From Rhodothermia bacterium (GTDB taxonomy: Bacteria; Bacteroidota; Rhodothermia; Rhodothermales; UBA2364), in NCBI GenBank assembly GCA_017303715.1, contig JAFLBZ010000002.1, positions 62,001 through 126,000 on the forward strand: a DNA stretch of 64,000 nt, read 5' to 3'. Below are positions 45,226 to 54,285 of the stretch, one piece after another (position 1 is the first letter of the stretch; each line of letters starts with the position of its first letter). The notes below the pieces were generated by a model. That model searched no databases and had not been told where the DNA came from. It saw nothing but the letters and a program-made list of their open reading frames with translations. The position numbers and the translations under genes were made by a program.

Positions 45226-45921
45226 TTAAGGCATCAAATTCAAGTATAAGGGAAGCACGAAGAAGCCCAATGCAATGAGAACTGCAAAGAATAAAGCGGC
45301 TACATACATGGTGTTGGAAAGCCGAGAACTCATCACGCCGATGCTCTGGAAAGCACTCCAAAAGCCATGACGGAGGTGAAAGCCCAGTAGCACCATCACG
45401 CCCATATACACAGCTACCCAAAGCGGGTTTGCAAAAACATCTACGACCACCTTATACATGTCCCGCACAGGTTCTACCCCGCCGGGTAACATGGTATCGT
45501 AGTGTGGGCCAAAGCGGAATTGCCAAACATGCAGAATCAAGAACAAGAGTAAAACAGTACCTGTCCAAATCATACTTTTGGATGCGGGGGACATCCGGCT
45601 TGGCGTACCTCCCGAAACATGCATGGCATAGCCTTCAGGACGCGCTTTCTTCTTTTCTTGCGCAATACTAATGCCCAAAATGGCATGGAATAGCACGATC
45701 GCAATAAGACCGATTTCCACAATCACCACCAATGGCCCTAAGCTATGCAATTTGGCGGTATAGGCATTTACGGCATCCGCGCCAATAAAAAAGCCTAAAT
45801 TACCGGCCAAATGCACCACTAAAAACCCCATCAGACCAATACCAGTGATACCTGTAATAAATTTACGGCCTGTTTGTGAACGGTAGAATGTAAGAATTTT
45901 GGATTCTGTAATTTGGCTCAT
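45226..45921 (-). CDS. sdhC: Succinate dehydrogenase/fumarate reductase cytochrome b subunit
   Basis: 231 residues with five membrane segments, matching the single-subunit di-heme anchor of the FrdC/TIGR02046 kind. Likely heme-ligand histidines lie in 'GFLVVHLAGNLGFF', 'IVLFHAILGI', 'LILHVWQFRFGPH' and 'GFHLRHGFWSAFQSIGV'. It anchors the complex and handles menaquinone, which fits the menA/menC genes in the same window. First gene of the operon; the 304-bp upstream gap is shared with the divergent permease gene. Confidence 0.92.
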   Translation of the reverse strand: MSQITESKILTFYRSQTGRKFITGITGIGLMGFLVVHLAGNLGFFIGADAVNAYTAKLHSLGPLVVIVEIGLIAIVLFHAILGISIAQEKKKARPEGYAMHVSGGTPSRMSPASKSMIWTGTVLLLFLILHVWQFRFGPHYDTMLPGGVEPVRDMYKVVVDVFANPLWVAVYMGVMVLLGFHLRHGFWSAFQSIGVMSSRLSNTMYVAALFFAVLIALGFFVLPLYLNLMP

Positions 45922-46225
45922 GGTTTATAACATTGATTTATGCCTAAGTAAACAAGAATAATACTTTCTTGTGGACTTCATCACGTACACAATTACGTTT
46001 CTTGTTCTTTTAATGCTCTTAAATTAAACCATTGTTAAAGTAAAATGTTATCCGTGATTTATAACGAAAGGCAAATTTAGATGAAGATACAGACAAAGCA
46101 CGGTGAAGATGTGCGACAAGCGGTTGTGTCAAAAAAAACCTACAATCCAACCCAAAATTTCCGTACACTTTTCCCATTTTATTCCGTACATTTTCCAAAC
46201 GCTTCATCTCTTTCTTCTAACGACC
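45922..46225. other. 304-bp divergent intergenic region, no gene seen
   Basis: AT-rich spacer between sdhC (-) and the AI-2E-type permease (+). It should hold both promoters; I could not fix a convincing consensus, and a longer frame into the permease from 46103 lacks coding character. Confidence 0.5.
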
Positions 46226-47335
46226 ATGGCACAAAGTTCAAATAATATCCTGCTCCTGTTACTTGGGATACTGGTCGCAATCGCGTTAGGCATCGTGATG
46301 CACCAACTTGCTTCAATACTGCTCCCGCTGATCATCGCGCTCTTGCTCTCGAACTTGTTTTCGCCCATTATGCTTTATTTCAAGAAGCGTAAATTTCCGG
46401 CATTCATTGGGTTGCTGATGGTGTTGTTGGTTTTCGGATTGGTGGTGACCATCTTGGGGTTGTTGATCTATTCTAGTATTGCCTCTTTTGTAGATGGTAT
46501 TCGGATTTATCAGCCCAAACTTACACAACTGGTGGTGGATATGGAATATCAGTTGAGGCAGGTCTTGGGGAATTTTGATATGCGGATAGAGGATATCCCT
46601 TGGCAAGACGCCCTTAGTGTGTCATCCGTTGCCGACTCTGTGACCTCCGGCGTTGGTTCTTTTCTGCACTTTCTAACCAATACCTTTGTCGTTATCCTGT
46701 ACATGATGTTTATTTTGGCGACCTCCGGCCAACTAACTCAGAAGGTGAGGTCGGCATTTCAGCCCGGATATGCCAATGCAATGGCTGGTATTATTGAGAA
46801 TATAGACAAACAAGTCCGGCAATATCTTTTTGTAAAAACCCTTATGAGTTTGTTGATGGGTTTTGTTACAAGTCTTATTCTTTGGCTTATTGGTTTAGAC
46901 TTCCCTGTTATGTGGGGGTTTATCGCATTTTTACTGAACTATATCCCCAATGTTGGTGGCACAATTGCGACAGCGCTTCCTGTGGTCTTGGCTATTTTAC
47001 AGTTCAATAGCTGGGTACAGCCTGTCTTGGTCTTGGCGCTCCCGCTTACCGCCCATATGGTTATTGGGAACGTGTTGGAGCCTCGTGTGATGGCAAACAG
47101 TTTAGACCTGAGCGCCGTTTTGGTGTTGATCTCCCTTATTTTCTGGGGATGGTTGTGGGGGATTGGCGGCATGATTTTGGCTGTTCCATTGACGGCGACC
47201 ATCAAAATCATCTTCGAAAACATAGCCCCTTTGCACCCGCTTTCAGTCTTGATGAGCGGTGAGATACCCTTAAAAGAAGAAGTGATGGACAAGATCGAAG
47301 AGCAACTCGAACCCGTTGATCTTGCACAAAAATAG
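46226..47335 (+). CDS. AI-2E/PerM-family transporter
   Basis: 369 residues from ATG 46226 ('MAQSSNNILLLLLGILVAIALGIVMHQ'); in-frame upstream sequence is not conserved-looking. Typical order for the family: two or three N-terminal helices, the polar central region, then 'GFVTSLILWLIGLDFPVMWGFIAFLLNYIPNVGGTIATALPVVLA' and 'LILGNVLEPRVM'-like 'MVIGNVLEPRVMANSLDLSAVLVLISLIFWGWLWGIGGMILAVPL'. Members export autoinducer-2 or act as cation/proton antiporters; the substrate is unknown. Convergent with ychF. Confidence 0.88.
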   Translation: MAQSSNNILLLLLGILVAIALGIVMHQLASILLPLIIALLLSNLFSPIMLYFKKRKFPAFIGLLMVLLVFGLVVTILGLLIYSSIASFVDGIRIYQPKLTQLVVDMEYQLRQVLGNFDMRIEDIPWQDALSVSSVADSVTSGVGSFLHFLTNTFVVILYMMFILATSGQLTQKVRSAFQPGYANAMAGIIENIDKQVRQYLFVKTLMSLLMGFVTSLILWLIGLDFPVMWGFIAFLLNYIPNVGGTIATALPVVLAILQFNSWVQPVLVLALPLTAHMVIGNVLEPRVMANSLDLSAVLVLISLIFWGWLWGIGGMILAVPLTATIKIIFENIAPLHPLSVLMSGEIPLKEEVMDKIEEQLEPVDLAQK

Positions 47336-47379
47336 CCGTCTTATGGCTTCTTATTCTTTCGTTGGGGTATGAGTTTGGC

Positions 47380-48480
47380 TTAGACGTTAAACAAAAAGTG
47401 GATTACATCTCCATCTTGAACCACGTATTCTTTGCCTTCGGAACGGAGAAGACCTGCTTGCCGTGCGGCAGACTCTGAACCAAGACGCACATAGTCCTCG
47501 TATTTGATCGTTTCTGCACGGATAAAGCCGCGCTCAAAGTCCGAGTGGATGACACCTGCGGCACCAGGTGCTTTTGTACCACGGGTGATAGTCCATGCCC
47601 GCACTTCTTTTACCCCGGCTGTGATGTAGGTAATCAAGCCCAATAAATGATAGGCAACCTTTATGAGGCGTTCTAAACCACTGTTTTCCAAGCCCATGTC
47701 TTCAAGAAACATTTGTTTCTCGTCTGCATCCAATTGGGTCAATTGGGATTCGATTTCTGCTGATACGACCACCACCTCCGAGCCTTCCGTTTGTGCCCAA
47801 GTTGTTACTTGCTCAACATAGGAATTACCCGTCAATATCTCCGATTCAGCCACATTTGCGGCATAAAGAATGGGCTTTGAGGACAACAAAAAGAAGCTAT
47901 CCAAGAGTTCTTTTTCGTGTTCTCCGGCCAAACTCATTGTCCGGACGGATTTTTCGTCTAACAAATGTGCTTGAACCCGTTTTAACAAGTCTAACTCTTG
48001 TGCGGCTTTTTTATCTCCGGCTTTTACCGCTCGCTGTACCCGATCTATGCGCCGTTCTACGCTGTCTAAGTCTTTAAGAATCAACTCCAAACTAATAACG
48101 CCCATATCGCGTGTGGGGTTAACCGAGCCATTCACATGTACAATATTGGGGTCATCAAAACAGCGTACCACTTGGATGATGGCATCTACTTCGCGGATGT
48201 GAGATAAAAACTGGTTGCCCAAGCCCTCTCCCTTAGAGGCTCCCTCTACCAATCCGGCAATGTCCACAAATTCAATGGTGGCAGGAATCACTTTTTGGGC
48301 GTTGACTAATTTCTCCAACACCTGCAAACGCGCATCGGGAACGGCTACAATACCTACATTGGGTTCTATTGTTGCAAAGGGGTAGTTGGCAGCCAAAGCC
48401 GCTTGTTGGGAAGTAAGTGCATTAAAAAGAGTAGATTTTCCAACATTCGGAAGCCCTACTATGCCACAACGTAATGCCAT
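47380..48480 (-). CDS. ychF: Redox/ribosome-associated GTPase-ATPase YchF (OLA1)
   Basis: 366 residues. G1 'GLPNVGKSTLFNALT', G3 'DIAGLVEGASKGEGLGNQFLSHIREVDAI', followed by the coiled-coil insert ('LILKDLDSVERRIDRVQRAVKAGDKK') and the C-terminal TGS domain ('TRGTKAPGAAGVIHSDFERGFIRAETIKYEDYV'). YchF prefers ATP and is linked to translation and oxidative-stress control. Standard length, single gene. Confidence 0.95.
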   Translation of the reverse strand: MALRCGIVGLPNVGKSTLFNALTSQQAALAANYPFATIEPNVGIVAVPDARLQVLEKLVNAQKVIPATIEFVDIAGLVEGASKGEGLGNQFLSHIREVDAIIQVVRCFDDPNIVHVNGSVNPTRDMGVISLELILKDLDSVERRIDRVQRAVKAGDKKAAQELDLLKRVQAHLLDEKSVRTMSLAGEHEKELLDSFFLLSSKPILYAANVAESEILTGNSYVEQVTTWAQTEGSEVVVVSAEIESQLTQLDADEKQMFLEDMGLENSGLERLIKVAYHLLGLITYITAGVKEVRAWTITRGTKAPGAAGVIHSDFERGFIRAETIKYEDYVRLGSESAARQAGLLRSEGKEYVVQDGDVIHFLFNV

Positions 48481-48652
48481 TGGTGTATTATGGGGTTAAT
48501 TATTTTTAACAAGCCTATTAATATACTCGGTCTGGATAAGACCCGCGTGAAATTTCTTGCGAACATCGTTTCTGAATCCGCTTTTTTTATCCTAAATTCA
48601 GCCAATACAAGACCTGAAGTTGGAAGTCCTTTTAACGAATGATAAATTGGAT

Positions 48653-49159
48653 ATGAAAAAAACACTCTTTCTCTTTATGTTGGTGGTTTTTGTACTACCA
48701 GAGCTTGGTATCGCACAAGCCAGCAATAACAATGCGTACAGTCCGCGCCGTGTTTTTCCCCGAAGTTTACAGTTTGGTTTAGGTGTTCTCCCCGGATTAG
48801 GTGCTCAGGCTGGGATTGTGCTTCCTTACGAGATCGTAACCGCCGAAGCAATGGCACAACTTAATTTTACCCCGCCCTATCGCAACAAGGAAACGGCGTT
48901 TCATCTTTCTGCCTCGGTGGGGGGAGCCATCAGGGTTTTAAGCCTCATCAACCAAGTAAACGAACCCATTAACCAGAACTTGGACATAGATGTAGGCTTT
49001 AGGGTTGGGCCGCAACTTAAAATTCCGGCAGAACTAAAATTGAAAGTGGAGCCTTTCTTGCGTGCGGTTACAAGGCTCAGTAGTGGTAACCAAGCCTATT
49101 TTGAGGCAGGTACCAACGAGCCATATTTGCGCATTGGGATGTGGGTACAACTCAATTAA
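48653..49159 (+). CDS. Secreted, probable outer-membrane beta-strand protein, unknown function
   Basis: 168 residues from ATG 48653, chosen because it begins the signal peptide ('KKTLFLFMLVVFVLPELGIAQ'). The mature part has alternating hydrophobic strands ('SLQFGLGVLPGLGAQAGIVLPYEI', 'ETAFHLSASVGGAIRVLSLI', 'LDIDVGFRVGPQLKIP', 'KVEPFLRAVTRLSSGNQAYFEAG') and ends with 'YLRIGMWVQLN', as in small outer-membrane barrels. No family recognised. It is followed at once by a 17-bp tandem repeat and a terminator. Confidence 0.6.
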   Translation: MKKTLFLFMLVVFVLPELGIAQASNNNAYSPRRVFPRSLQFGLGVLPGLGAQAGIVLPYEIVTAEAMAQLNFTPPYRNKETAFHLSASVGGAIRVLSLINQVNEPINQNLDIDVGFRVGPQLKIPAELKLKVEPFLRAVTRLSSGNQAYFEAGTNEPYLRIGMWVQLN

Positions 49160-49160
49160 A

Positions 49161-49211
49161 AAATAACGTTGCGTTTAAAATAACGTTATTTTTAAAATAA
49201 CGTTGCGTTTA
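49161..49211. repeat. Three tandem 17-bp repeats
   Basis: Unit AAATAACGTTGCGTTTA at 49161-49177 and 49195-49211, with a variant (four changes, all within ATTTT for GCGTT) at 49178-49194. The units start two bases after the stop codon of the secreted-protein gene and run into the terminator stem. Confidence 0.8.
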
Positions 49212-49234
49212 GCCTGTTCCGAATAGAGCAGGCT
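49211..49234 (+). terminator. Intrinsic terminator after the secreted-protein gene
   Basis: 9-bp stem with one wobble (49211-49219 / 49226-49234), 6-base loop, then TTTTTG. Confidence 0.8.
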
Positions 49235-49252
49235 TTTTTGTTGTTATGTGCT

Positions 49253-49918
49253 TTAGGCAAATAAACGTTCTTGGTTCGGGACAGTGATGATTTCCCTGTC
49301 AGGAAGTCGAATAGCCGAAAGGGTTCCGAATTGTGGGATGTAATTAAACACGCATCCCGTATCTATACAAATCAGATTTGTTTGCATCAGGACGTGGGGT
49401 TGTGGGGTATGTCCACAAATAACGGTTTTTTCCCACTCGTTAAAATCCGTTCGGAGGTGGCTACGCTCCCAAAGAAAAACCTCCTGATCAAAGAGGGTGA
49501 GGTTTTGTTGAACCGTAAAGCGGGGTTTAAGCCCTCCATGCACAAATAAAAAATCTTCGGCTTCGTAGTAAAAAAGGGTGTCTTGAATAAATCGAACGTG
49601 CTCATCTGGAACATTGTCAAAACCAGCACGGCGATAGCTGTCCATCGTATCTCTTCCACCATTAGACAGCCAAAGCGCTTCCATACCACCATTAAGCATA
49701 TCCAAAAGCATTTGCTCATGGTTGCCACGCAAAAAAACGCAAGTTTGTGATTTGCGATATTCCAACAAAAAATCTATAACGCCTTTCGAGTCCGGGCCTC
49801 GGTCTATATAATCCCCAATAAAAACCAAGATATCGTCCTCGTTGGGCGCTACCTCTTTTAGTAGGGCTTCTAAAGTAACTCGACAGCCGTGAATATCACC
49901 GATTGCAACGAAACCCAT
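49253..49918 (-). CDS. PPP-family metallophosphatase (serine/threonine phosphatase or Ap4A hydrolase type)
   Basis: 221 residues with the complete metallophosphoesterase signature: 'GDIHG' (8-12), 'GDYIDRGPDS', 'RGNHEQM', 'VHGGL' and 'GHTPQ'. These residues bind the two metals and the phosphate. Short bacterial members of this group act as protein phosphatases or dinucleoside tetraphosphatases; motifs alone do not decide. Single gene, 92 bp downstream of nusB on the same strand. Confidence 0.9.
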   Translation of the reverse strand: MGFVAIGDIHGCRVTLEALLKEVAPNEDDILVFIGDYIDRGPDSKGVIDFLLEYRKSQTCVFLRGNHEQMLLDMLNGGMEALWLSNGGRDTMDSYRRAGFDNVPDEHVRFIQDTLFYYEAEDFLFVHGGLKPRFTVQQNLTLFDQEVFLWERSHLRTDFNEWEKTVICGHTPQPHVLMQTNLICIDTGCVFNYIPQFGTLSAIRLPDREIITVPNQERLFA

Positions 49919-50010
49919 TCTATTATTCGCCTTTCGGGTGAGTCTGAAACAGTTTAACGGAAAACCAATATACTTCTAAACAAGCGCAGAAAGACAATGC
50001 ACGCCACTTT

Positions 50011-50505
50011 TTATTCCGATTCTCGAACAACCGTTTTCTGGCGGACGGGATTTGCGGTGGAGATGTCCACAAGGCCGCGACCAGTTTTGCTAATCTTGCC
50101 AGCCTTGGTCAGTTCACCTAAAATAGCATCGAGAATTCCATTAATAAACTTGCCACTTTGTGCCGTACTGTACTCTTTAGCCACTTCGATACATTCATTA
50201 ATGGTTACTTTGGGTGGAATATCGGGGAATCCGAGTAACTCCGTAATCGCAATTCGCATCAATATCCGATCTATTAATGCAATACGGCGTAGTTCCCAAT
50301 TCCTCGTATGCAGTTTGATAATCTCGTTGGTCTCTGATGACTGGTTAATCGTTTGGAGGAACAAACTCGTGGCGAAGGCATGTGCAGCCGGATCCAGCTC
50401 TCGTTTGAGTACCGTCCGAATGATTTCTTGTGCATCAGATCCGCTTAGTTCATAGGCATAAAGGGCTTGCATAACCCGTTCCCGTGCTTGTCGTCTGGTA
50501 CTCAT
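50011..50505 (-). CDS. nusB: Transcription antitermination factor NusB
   Basis: 164 residues from ATG 50505 ('MSTRRQARERVMQALYAYELSG'), the typical NusB start; an in-frame ATG five codons earlier is possible. Family features: 'LIDRILMRIAITELLGFPDIPPKVTINECIEVAKEYSTAQSGKFINGILDAIL'. NusB works with NusE/S10 at boxA in rRNA antitermination. The last 20 residues are a charged extension. Divergent from comEC. Confidence 0.92.
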   Translation of the reverse strand: MSTRRQARERVMQALYAYELSGSDAQEIIRTVLKRELDPAAHAFATSLFLQTINQSSETNEIIKLHTRNWELRRIALIDRILMRIAITELLGFPDIPPKVTINECIEVAKEYSTAQSGKFINGILDAILGELTKAGKISKTGRGLVDISTANPVRQKTVVRESE

Positions 50506-50659
50506 GCTACAATTATTCAATGAATGTATGGATGTTTTCCAAATTGGAAACTACGATTTATGGCATGAAGGGATGATGGAAAATGCTTGGGTAGCGGGTT
50601 ATATACCCTAAAATTTAGGTGTCTATGCAGAAAATCCGCATATAAATCTCATATTCGTT

Positions 50660-53125
50660 ATGGTTGTTGACCAATCGCTTTTTGCCCGCTGGCGGTCTTT
50701 CCCCATGCTTATTGCCGTTATTTTGATGGGCTTGGGCATTGTAGTTTCGCCCTTGGTTTCGGTTTATGGGTGGTTTGTGGCGACAGCAAGCGCAATCCTA
50801 TGGATTTTTGCAGCAGCCTTTTGGCCAGAAAAGAAGTTCGTAACCTTAAGGCCGCTAAGTCGTGCAATCGGGATTGCGGTATTGTGGTTTGTCTTTGGTG
50901 GTTTTAGGATGGGGGTAGAAATTTTTTTGCCGTACAATGAGGTTTCGCAGTTCATCCCCGAAACCAAAGATGCCCATCCAACCCTTCTGCTTGGGACGGT
51001 TAACGACTTCCCAAGCCCGTATCGTAGTGGTATTAAATTTACTGTGGAAGCAAATTATCTTGAGCGGGATGGACGTCAAACACCTACTTCAGGAAAAGTT
51101 TTGGTTTACCTCCGTATAGAACCCGGAATGGGGCATCCTAAGCTAAAATGGGGGGATCACGTCCAGGTCGCCGGTAGAATGGAAGCCCCCAGACCCAAGC
51201 GCAATCCCGCCGATTTTGACTTCGCCAATTATCTTAAATACAAAGGGATTCGGACGGTATTATATGTCCGTGAAGCACAAACCCTTTCCGTGTCCTCCGC
51301 TTCCACCTCGTGGCTACATCGCTCCGTTAACTTTCTTCGTGATAACATCCATCATACCATTACACACTTTGCGCCCAATGAGGAAACGGCAGCAATGCAA
51401 CGTGCTTTGTTGATAGGCGATCGTACAGGGCTTCCGGAGCAGCTAAAACAAGCTTTTAATAATACGGGACTTACCCACTTGCTTGCTGTTTCGGGTTTAC
51501 ATGTCTTGTTGATTGGGATGGTACTCTTTAACCTCCTGCGTCCTTTGCTCGGACGTATTCCCGGTCTAAGTTGGACCAGCATTGAAGTGATCCGTAGTTT
51601 GGCTACGTTCATCGTTTTAATGTTTTTCTTGTGGATTACGGGAGGTAGTCCCTCGGTGGTGCGTGCTGTTGTTATGGCAGCCGTTTTCTTGACAGGAACA
51701 CTTTTACAACGCGAGACATCGGGCTTAAACAGTTTAGGCGTAGCCATGTTTGTCTTGCTTCTTTTACAACCCGAAAATTTGTACGATATTGGTTTTCAGC
51801 TCTCTTGTGCGGCAGTTGCGGGCATCGTATTGTTTCAGTTGGCCATCACCGAGTGGGCCAAACGCTTTCCCTTACAAAATAGTTGGTTAAACGGCCTCGT
51901 CCAGTCCTTAGGCGTTTCGTTGGCCGCAACAGCTACTACGGCTCCGATCTTGCTCTTCCACTTTGGCCAAGTTTCCTTGGCGGGTTTGTGGCTTAATCTT
52001 TTAGCGATCCCACTCTCCAATCTGGCCATTTTGTCGGTTTTGCTTATGGTTGCCTTTCATCCGGTATCCTTTTTTATTGCAAAAGGCTTTGCTACGACGG
52101 CAAATATGTTCACCGATTTGTTTACGTCCTTTGTGTCGGTGAGTGATCGTCTTTTTGGAGGCTTACAGATTCAATATTTTTTGACCGACTTTTTGTTTGT
52201 TATTAGTTTTGTTCTGATCCTATTAATGCTTGTCCAATGGTCCTTTCCTCGGATACGCTACCGTGCTGCCATTGTGTCAAGTTTTTTTGCTTTATTAGGC
52301 GTCGCAATCCCTCGTATTTCCTCTGGGATAAACCCACAACTAACCATTACCTTTTTTGATGTTGGTCAGGGGGATGCAGCCTTGATAACTTTTCCGAATG
52401 GGCGTAATCTGCTCATAGATGCAGGAGACCGAAATGAATTTTATGATGCAGGGTCAAACACCATTCTGCCGCACCTCAGACGGTTTAACCAGAAAAGAAT
52501 AGATGCCGTTCTGATCTCGCATCCGCATCAAGATCATATGGGCGGCTTATTCACCTTGTTGCAGGAAGTAGAGATCGGTCATGTTTTTACCAATCAACAA
52601 CCCTGCAGGAGCGAAATCTGTCAGAAAGTAGATTCTCTTGCAAGTGTGCGCCAAGTCCCAATTTCGGGCGTACAAAAAGGGATGGCCCTAAAAATGGACA
52701 ACACCGTTCAAGTAGAAGTGCTCTCACCAGCATTTAAGCCACTTGCTCACCAAGATGTCAATAGCCACTCTGTGGTGTTACGCATACAGTATGGCCGACA
52801 TCAATTTCTTTTTATGGGGGATGGTACTGCATTTACCGAGCAAGAATTGTTACGCTCAAGTGGGGTTGAGTTGGCTGCTGACGTCGTTAAGGTTGGGCAT
52901 CATGGTTCTGCAACAAGTAGCACGCCCGAATTTATCAAACAGGTAGTACGTCGGAAGACAAAAGCTGTTGTGAGTGTTGCAGAAAGAAATGTTTATGGTC
53001 TTCCGAATGAGGGCGTTCTGGGAAGATGGCGATATTTCGGAGCGGATGTTTTGGAAACCCGTTCAGAAGGTGCAATTGTGTTTACATCCGATTCGCAAAG
53101 CCTCTCGCGTGTCCATTGGCGATAG
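50660..53125 (+). CDS. comEC: ComEC/Rec2-type DNA uptake channel
   Basis: 821 residues, full-length three-part architecture. An N-terminal OB-like DUF4131 region ('AHPTLLLGTVNDFPSPYRSGIKFTVEANYL') lies between membrane helices. The Competence domain follows with 'ALLIGDRTGLPEQLKQAFNNTGLTHLLAVSGLHVLLIG'. The C-terminal metallo-beta-lactamase-like domain has 'FFDVGQGDAALITFPNGRNLLIDAG', 'SHPHQDHMGG' and 'KVGHHGSATSS'. It forms the inner-membrane channel for single-stranded DNA during transformation, with the C-terminal nuclease-like domain probably degrading one strand. Start ATG 50660. It is the last clearly core gene before the accessory region. Confidence 0.92.
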   Translation: MVVDQSLFARWRSFPMLIAVILMGLGIVVSPLVSVYGWFVATASAILWIFAAAFWPEKKFVTLRPLSRAIGIAVLWFVFGGFRMGVEIFLPYNEVSQFIPETKDAHPTLLLGTVNDFPSPYRSGIKFTVEANYLERDGRQTPTSGKVLVYLRIEPGMGHPKLKWGDHVQVAGRMEAPRPKRNPADFDFANYLKYKGIRTVLYVREAQTLSVSSASTSWLHRSVNFLRDNIHHTITHFAPNEETAAMQRALLIGDRTGLPEQLKQAFNNTGLTHLLAVSGLHVLLIGMVLFNLLRPLLGRIPGLSWTSIEVIRSLATFIVLMFFLWITGGSPSVVRAVVMAAVFLTGTLLQRETSGLNSLGVAMFVLLLLQPENLYDIGFQLSCAAVAGIVLFQLAITEWAKRFPLQNSWLNGLVQSLGVSLAATATTAPILLFHFGQVSLAGLWLNLLAIPLSNLAILSVLLMVAFHPVSFFIAKGFATTANMFTDLFTSFVSVSDRLFGGLQIQYFLTDFLFVISFVLILLMLVQWSFPRIRYRAAIVSSFFALLGVAIPRISSGINPQLTITFFDVGQGDAALITFPNGRNLLIDAGDRNEFYDAGSNTILPHLRRFNQKRIDAVLISHPHQDHMGGLFTLLQEVEIGHVFTNQQPCRSEICQKVDSLASVRQVPISGVQKGMALKMDNTVQVEVLSPAFKPLAHQDVNSHSVVLRIQYGRHQFLFMGDGTAFTEQELLRSSGVELAADVVKVGHHGSATSSTPEFIKQVVRRKTKAVVSVAERNVYGLPNEGVLGRWRYFGADVLETRSEGAIVFTSDSQSLSRVHWR

Positions 53126-53714
53126 CTGATCCGAACTGTCTAAGGTGAAATCCGAGTTTTAAGTTTGGCTCAATTATGATTTCAAGTTGTTACTACTGTT
53201 CTGACGTTTTAGTTTTTGTATTTAAATTGGTATCTTGAGACATTTCCACTTTAAACACAAAATGTGATGAGCAAACCTTATAAAAAGATCAAATTAACAG
53301 ACAACGATGCTGTTGTGATTTCTGTGGTTCTGACTTTCTTCCAAACCGTTGAAGCAAATTCCACTTTGGCGATTTCCGACAAAAAAACGTGTGTGATGGT
53401 ATTTTGAAGAAACACAGTTTCAAGTTCCTATGTCCCAATTTCTTGATGATACAATTTGAAAAGTGAGGAAGTGTCTAAAAATGTCTTCATCGCGTCTCAT
53501 CTCTTTCTTCAATTACGGCATCACTAAATGACCCATTGAACGATTCGAGTTGCTTACGGCTTTTTGCGAAAGAAAAATCGGATAATGTCAAGCTGCTTCG
53601 TTGCCCCAAGATACGCACGCCGCACGCGCTTCGCCAAACGCGACGATGCCAAGAACGCAAAACGGCAACCATGATGCGTGGCTGCCGTTATGTGTTCGTA
53701 GTGTCGTTGTTGTT
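53126..53714. other. 589-bp intergenic region with decayed sequence and one copy of a repeat
   Basis: A 46-codon frame (ATG 53267 to TGA 53405, 'MSKPYKKIKLTDNDAVVISVV') may be the remnant of a gene; nothing recognisable follows. The right part (about 53600-53690) resembles the DNA around the second repeat at 54544 over roughly 90 bases, including an identical 31-bp hairpin. Confidence 0.45.
53659..53689. repeat. 31-bp hairpin direct repeat, copy 1 (terminator-like)
   Basis: Identical to 54544-54574. It folds as an 11-bp stem with one mismatch and a 7-base loop. On the minus strand it is followed by TTTT and lies 25 bp past the nucleotidyltransferase stop, so it can act as that gene's terminator. 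Confidence 0.8.
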
Positions 53715-54152
53715 TTAAGCTAAATTTTCAAGATCGTCTAAATCCTTTCTGCGTCCGCTTGCCTTTTTATTGATCAGTAAATCCTCAAAACCGATGAAAT
53801 GGAAAGGAATATCCTCTATCATGAGTGTTTTTCGATTTTGACGGCATATCTCAAAATTTAAATTTCCAGATATGCTCCCCATGACATCAATACGAAAAGG
53901 TGGATAACCCATTTGTAGTACATTATCTGGATTTTGAAAGTCCGCGATAGTCAATCCATAAGATGAGAACCCAAACGCTTCTACCGTTTTTAGAACCTTA
54001 TGAGCATTTTCGGGTGTGGCATTGACCCAAATATCTAAGTCGCCTGTAAAACGTGGGTGCCCATGAATGGTAACGGCATATCCACCAACGATCAAGTATT
54101 CAACTTGATTTTCGTTTAACAATGCGATAAACTCTTTGAAATCCTTGTCCAT
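53715..54152 (-). CDS. Nucleotidyltransferase-like protein (minimal/AbiEii-like, DUF6036 type)
   Basis: 145 residues. The N-terminus carries the polymerase-beta nucleotidyltransferase signature 'YLIVGGYAVTIHGHPRFTGDLDIWV', with Gly23-Gly24 and metal-binding Asp38/Asp40. The rest ('GYPPFRIDVMGSISGN', 'IPFHFIGFEDLLINKKASGRRKDLDDLENL') matches small stand-alone members that commonly pair with a short upstream partner. The 61-aa upstream gene overlaps it by 53 bp, so the pair is one transcript. Such pairs are widespread in accessory DNA and look like toxin-antitoxin or abortive-infection modules; that role is not shown here. Confidence 0.85.
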   Translation of the reverse strand: MDKDFKEFIALLNENQVEYLIVGGYAVTIHGHPRFTGDLDIWVNATPENAHKVLKTVEAFGFSSYGLTIADFQNPDNVLQMGYPPFRIDVMGSISGNLNFEICRQNRKTLMIEDIPFHFIGFEDLLINKKASGRRKDLDDLENLA

Positions 54153-54285
54153 GTCCGATAAGGCTTAGATAGCGTTGGCGTAGAATATGAAGTGCCTCTA
54201 AACGAGCTTCTGCTGTTTGCTTTTTCCAATAATCAAAATCGGATGGTTGTTGATGAAGCGGCACGATACGAAGTTCTTTTTTCAT
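54100..54285 (-). CDS. 61-aa partner protein of the nucleotidyltransferase
   Basis: 'DFDYWKKQTAEARLEALHILRQRYLSLIG...FQRVYRIVKRK' is the pattern (DFxYW...RLEALxxLRxxY...QRVYRI) of the short proteins usually encoded just upstream of small nucleotidyltransferases. It starts at ATG 54285 and overlaps the partner gene by 53 bp, so expression is probably coupled. Its biochemical role is unknown; an antitoxin-like or adaptor role is inferred from gene arrangement. Confidence 0.75.
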   Translation of the reverse strand: MKKELRIVPLHQQPSDFDYWKKQTAEARLEALHILRQRYLSLIGHGQGFQRVYRIVKRKSS

